Shown here: in pieces, positions 5,706-6,352 of the stretch
Layout: every line of letters starts with the position of its first letter
Numbering within the stretch: the stretch's first letter is position 1
Assembly: GCA_021803885.1 (NCBI GenBank)
Contig: JAJZKY010000282.1
Location: forward strand, 1-6,352
Origin: Planctomycetota bacterium
Lineage (GTDB): Bacteria; Planctomycetota; Phycisphaerae; WQYP01; JAJZKY01
Direction: 5' to 3'
DNA: 6,352 bases
Translations under genes and position numbers: made by a program
The notes under the pieces: generated by a model
What the model saw: the letters and a program-made list of their open reading frames with translations, nothing else
What the model was told of the DNA's origin: nothing
Databases searched by the model: none

Positions 5706-6227
5706 ATGGTGGCATCAGTCATGCTATACGCAATGTACTGCCAGAACAGACACAGACTTGCCTTCATCGACCCCGAGACAGGTGGATTGAATGACTCGTT
5801 GACCCATAATCTCTTCCCACCACGTGGAATGTTTGAGGAACCAGCTAAAGTACCAACGTTCTGTGCCGAGTGTGGGACCAAGGGAATGAGCCAATGCCCG
5901 TCGTGCAAGGAGTTCATCGCGTACGATGACAGCAAGGTACATCACGTTCCGAACTACTGCACCCAGTACGGTCAGGCATTCCCCTGGACGATCACCACGC
6001 TGCAACTGGCGAATGAGTACACCGATGAACTCGACCTGAGCGCTGAGGACAAGCTGACGTTGAAGAATTCCATTCTTGACCTGACGCGCGACACACCTAA
6101 GACGGAAATCGCTATCGGGAGGTTCAAGAGGGTGTACGCCAAGGTCGCCCCAGCAGCGGGGACCATGCTTCGAGGGACGATTCAGGCCATCCTGACCGAC
6201 TACGCGAAACACAAGCTGGGGTTCTGA
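5706..6227 (+). CDS. DUF2321 family zinc-ribbon protein
   Basis: The layout matches DUF2321 along its length. An N-terminal C-x-N-x-H (CQNRH, Cys12/His16) is followed by FCAECG (Cys53/56), QCPSC (Cys64/67) and YCTQYGQAFPWT (from 84). A C-terminal helical part has LSAEDKLTLKNSILDLTRDTPKTEIA (about 111-136) and a final amphipathic helix to LGF. The Cys pairs are expected to hold zinc in rubredoxin-like knuckles. No biochemical function is established that I know of. In the last pair the second Cys is Tyr88 (TAC where TGC is expected in C-x-x-C-G-x-x-F/Y-P-W-T), so that site lacks a ligand. The start is uncertain: ATG 5706 has no strong ribosome site, while ATG 5721 is preceded by GGTGG. No signal peptide, so cytoplasmic. 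It diverges from the 98-residue gene. Confidence 0.85.
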   Translation: MVASVMLYAMYCQNRHRLAFIDPETGGLNDSLTHNLFPPRGMFEEPAKVPTFCAECGTKGMSQCPSCKEFIAYDDSKVHHVPNYCTQYGQAFPWTITTLQLANEYTDELDLSAEDKLTLKNSILDLTRDTPKTEIAIGRFKRVYAKVAPAAGTMLRGTIQAILTDYAKHKLGF

Positions 6228-6243
6228 GTCGCATTCGATGCCG

Positions 6244-6265
6244 ATTTAGCTCGAATTTAGCTCGA
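6244..6265. repeat. Perfect 11-bp tandem duplication (ATTTAGCTCGA x2) followed by T6
   Basis: ATTTAGCTCGA occurs twice head to tail at 6244-6254 and 6255-6265, starting 16 bases after the stop of the DUF2321 gene and running into TTTTTT. Only weak 4-6 bp stems can be drawn (for example ATTCGA 6233-6238 with TCGAAT 6251-6256), so I do not call it a terminator. A simple slippage duplication or a direct repeat left by an insertion or excision is possible. Confidence 0.6.
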
Positions 6266-6352
6266 TTTTTTGGGAGAAGACAGGGCGCAGATGGGCACTG
6301 GAGAGACTATAGAGACTTTGAAGAGATTTGGAAAAGCTTTCTTTTGTGCGTG

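Noticed and set aside
5724..6212. Minus-strand 162-codon frame opposite the DUF2321 gene
   Set aside because: The plus strand matches DUF2321 along its full length; the opposite frame is a shadow.
6236..6272. Intrinsic terminator after the DUF2321 gene
   Set aside because: A T6 tract is present but only 4-6 bp stems with long loops can be formed.

Overview
The window looks like chromosomal DNA from an Acidobacteriota (Terriglobia-type) soil bacterium. This is an inference from moderately high GC, AGGAG-type ribosome binding sites, and a DUF4382/DUF5666-type lipoprotein with an LTAC lipobox and Ser/Gly/Thr linker, an architecture common in that phylum. Two parts can be separated: a plus-strand run of genes for exported proteins (about 713-5295) and a small divergent pair of cytoplasmic-type genes (5332-6227).

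Positions 1-712 hold no gene I can support, only short repeats and one 11-bp inverted repeat. From 713 to 3701 there are three consecutive genes for exported proteins. The first encodes a secreted protein with two beta-rich, Ig-like regions followed by a lysozyme/SLT-transglycosylase-like domain. The second and third are tandem paralogues with signal peptides and D-x-(N/A)-G-(D/N)-G VCBS/FG-GAP-like motifs. All three look damaged. The first has a frame break inside its signal peptide and another at a G6 tract near its C-terminus. The second is split by what looks like one missing G. The third stops at about 57% of its sister's reconstructed length. Reading across the breaks gives proteins of about 553 and 269 residues. 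The genes were therefore recently intact, or the breaks are sequencing errors.

The fourth gene (3829-5295) is intact. It encodes a lipoprotein with 46 Met in 488 residues (about 9%) and a MMSGG/MMGGG cluster.

After a 36-bp gap, an unrecognised 98-residue gene lies on the minus strand. It is divergently arranged with a DUF2321 zinc-ribbon protein in which one expected zinc-ligand Cys is Tyr. The last 125 bases hold an 11-bp perfect tandem repeat followed by a T6 tract.

The most system-like element is the secreted muralytic-like enzyme followed by two exported paralogues. An enzyme-plus-inhibitor (effector-immunity-like) arrangement is possible but unproven.
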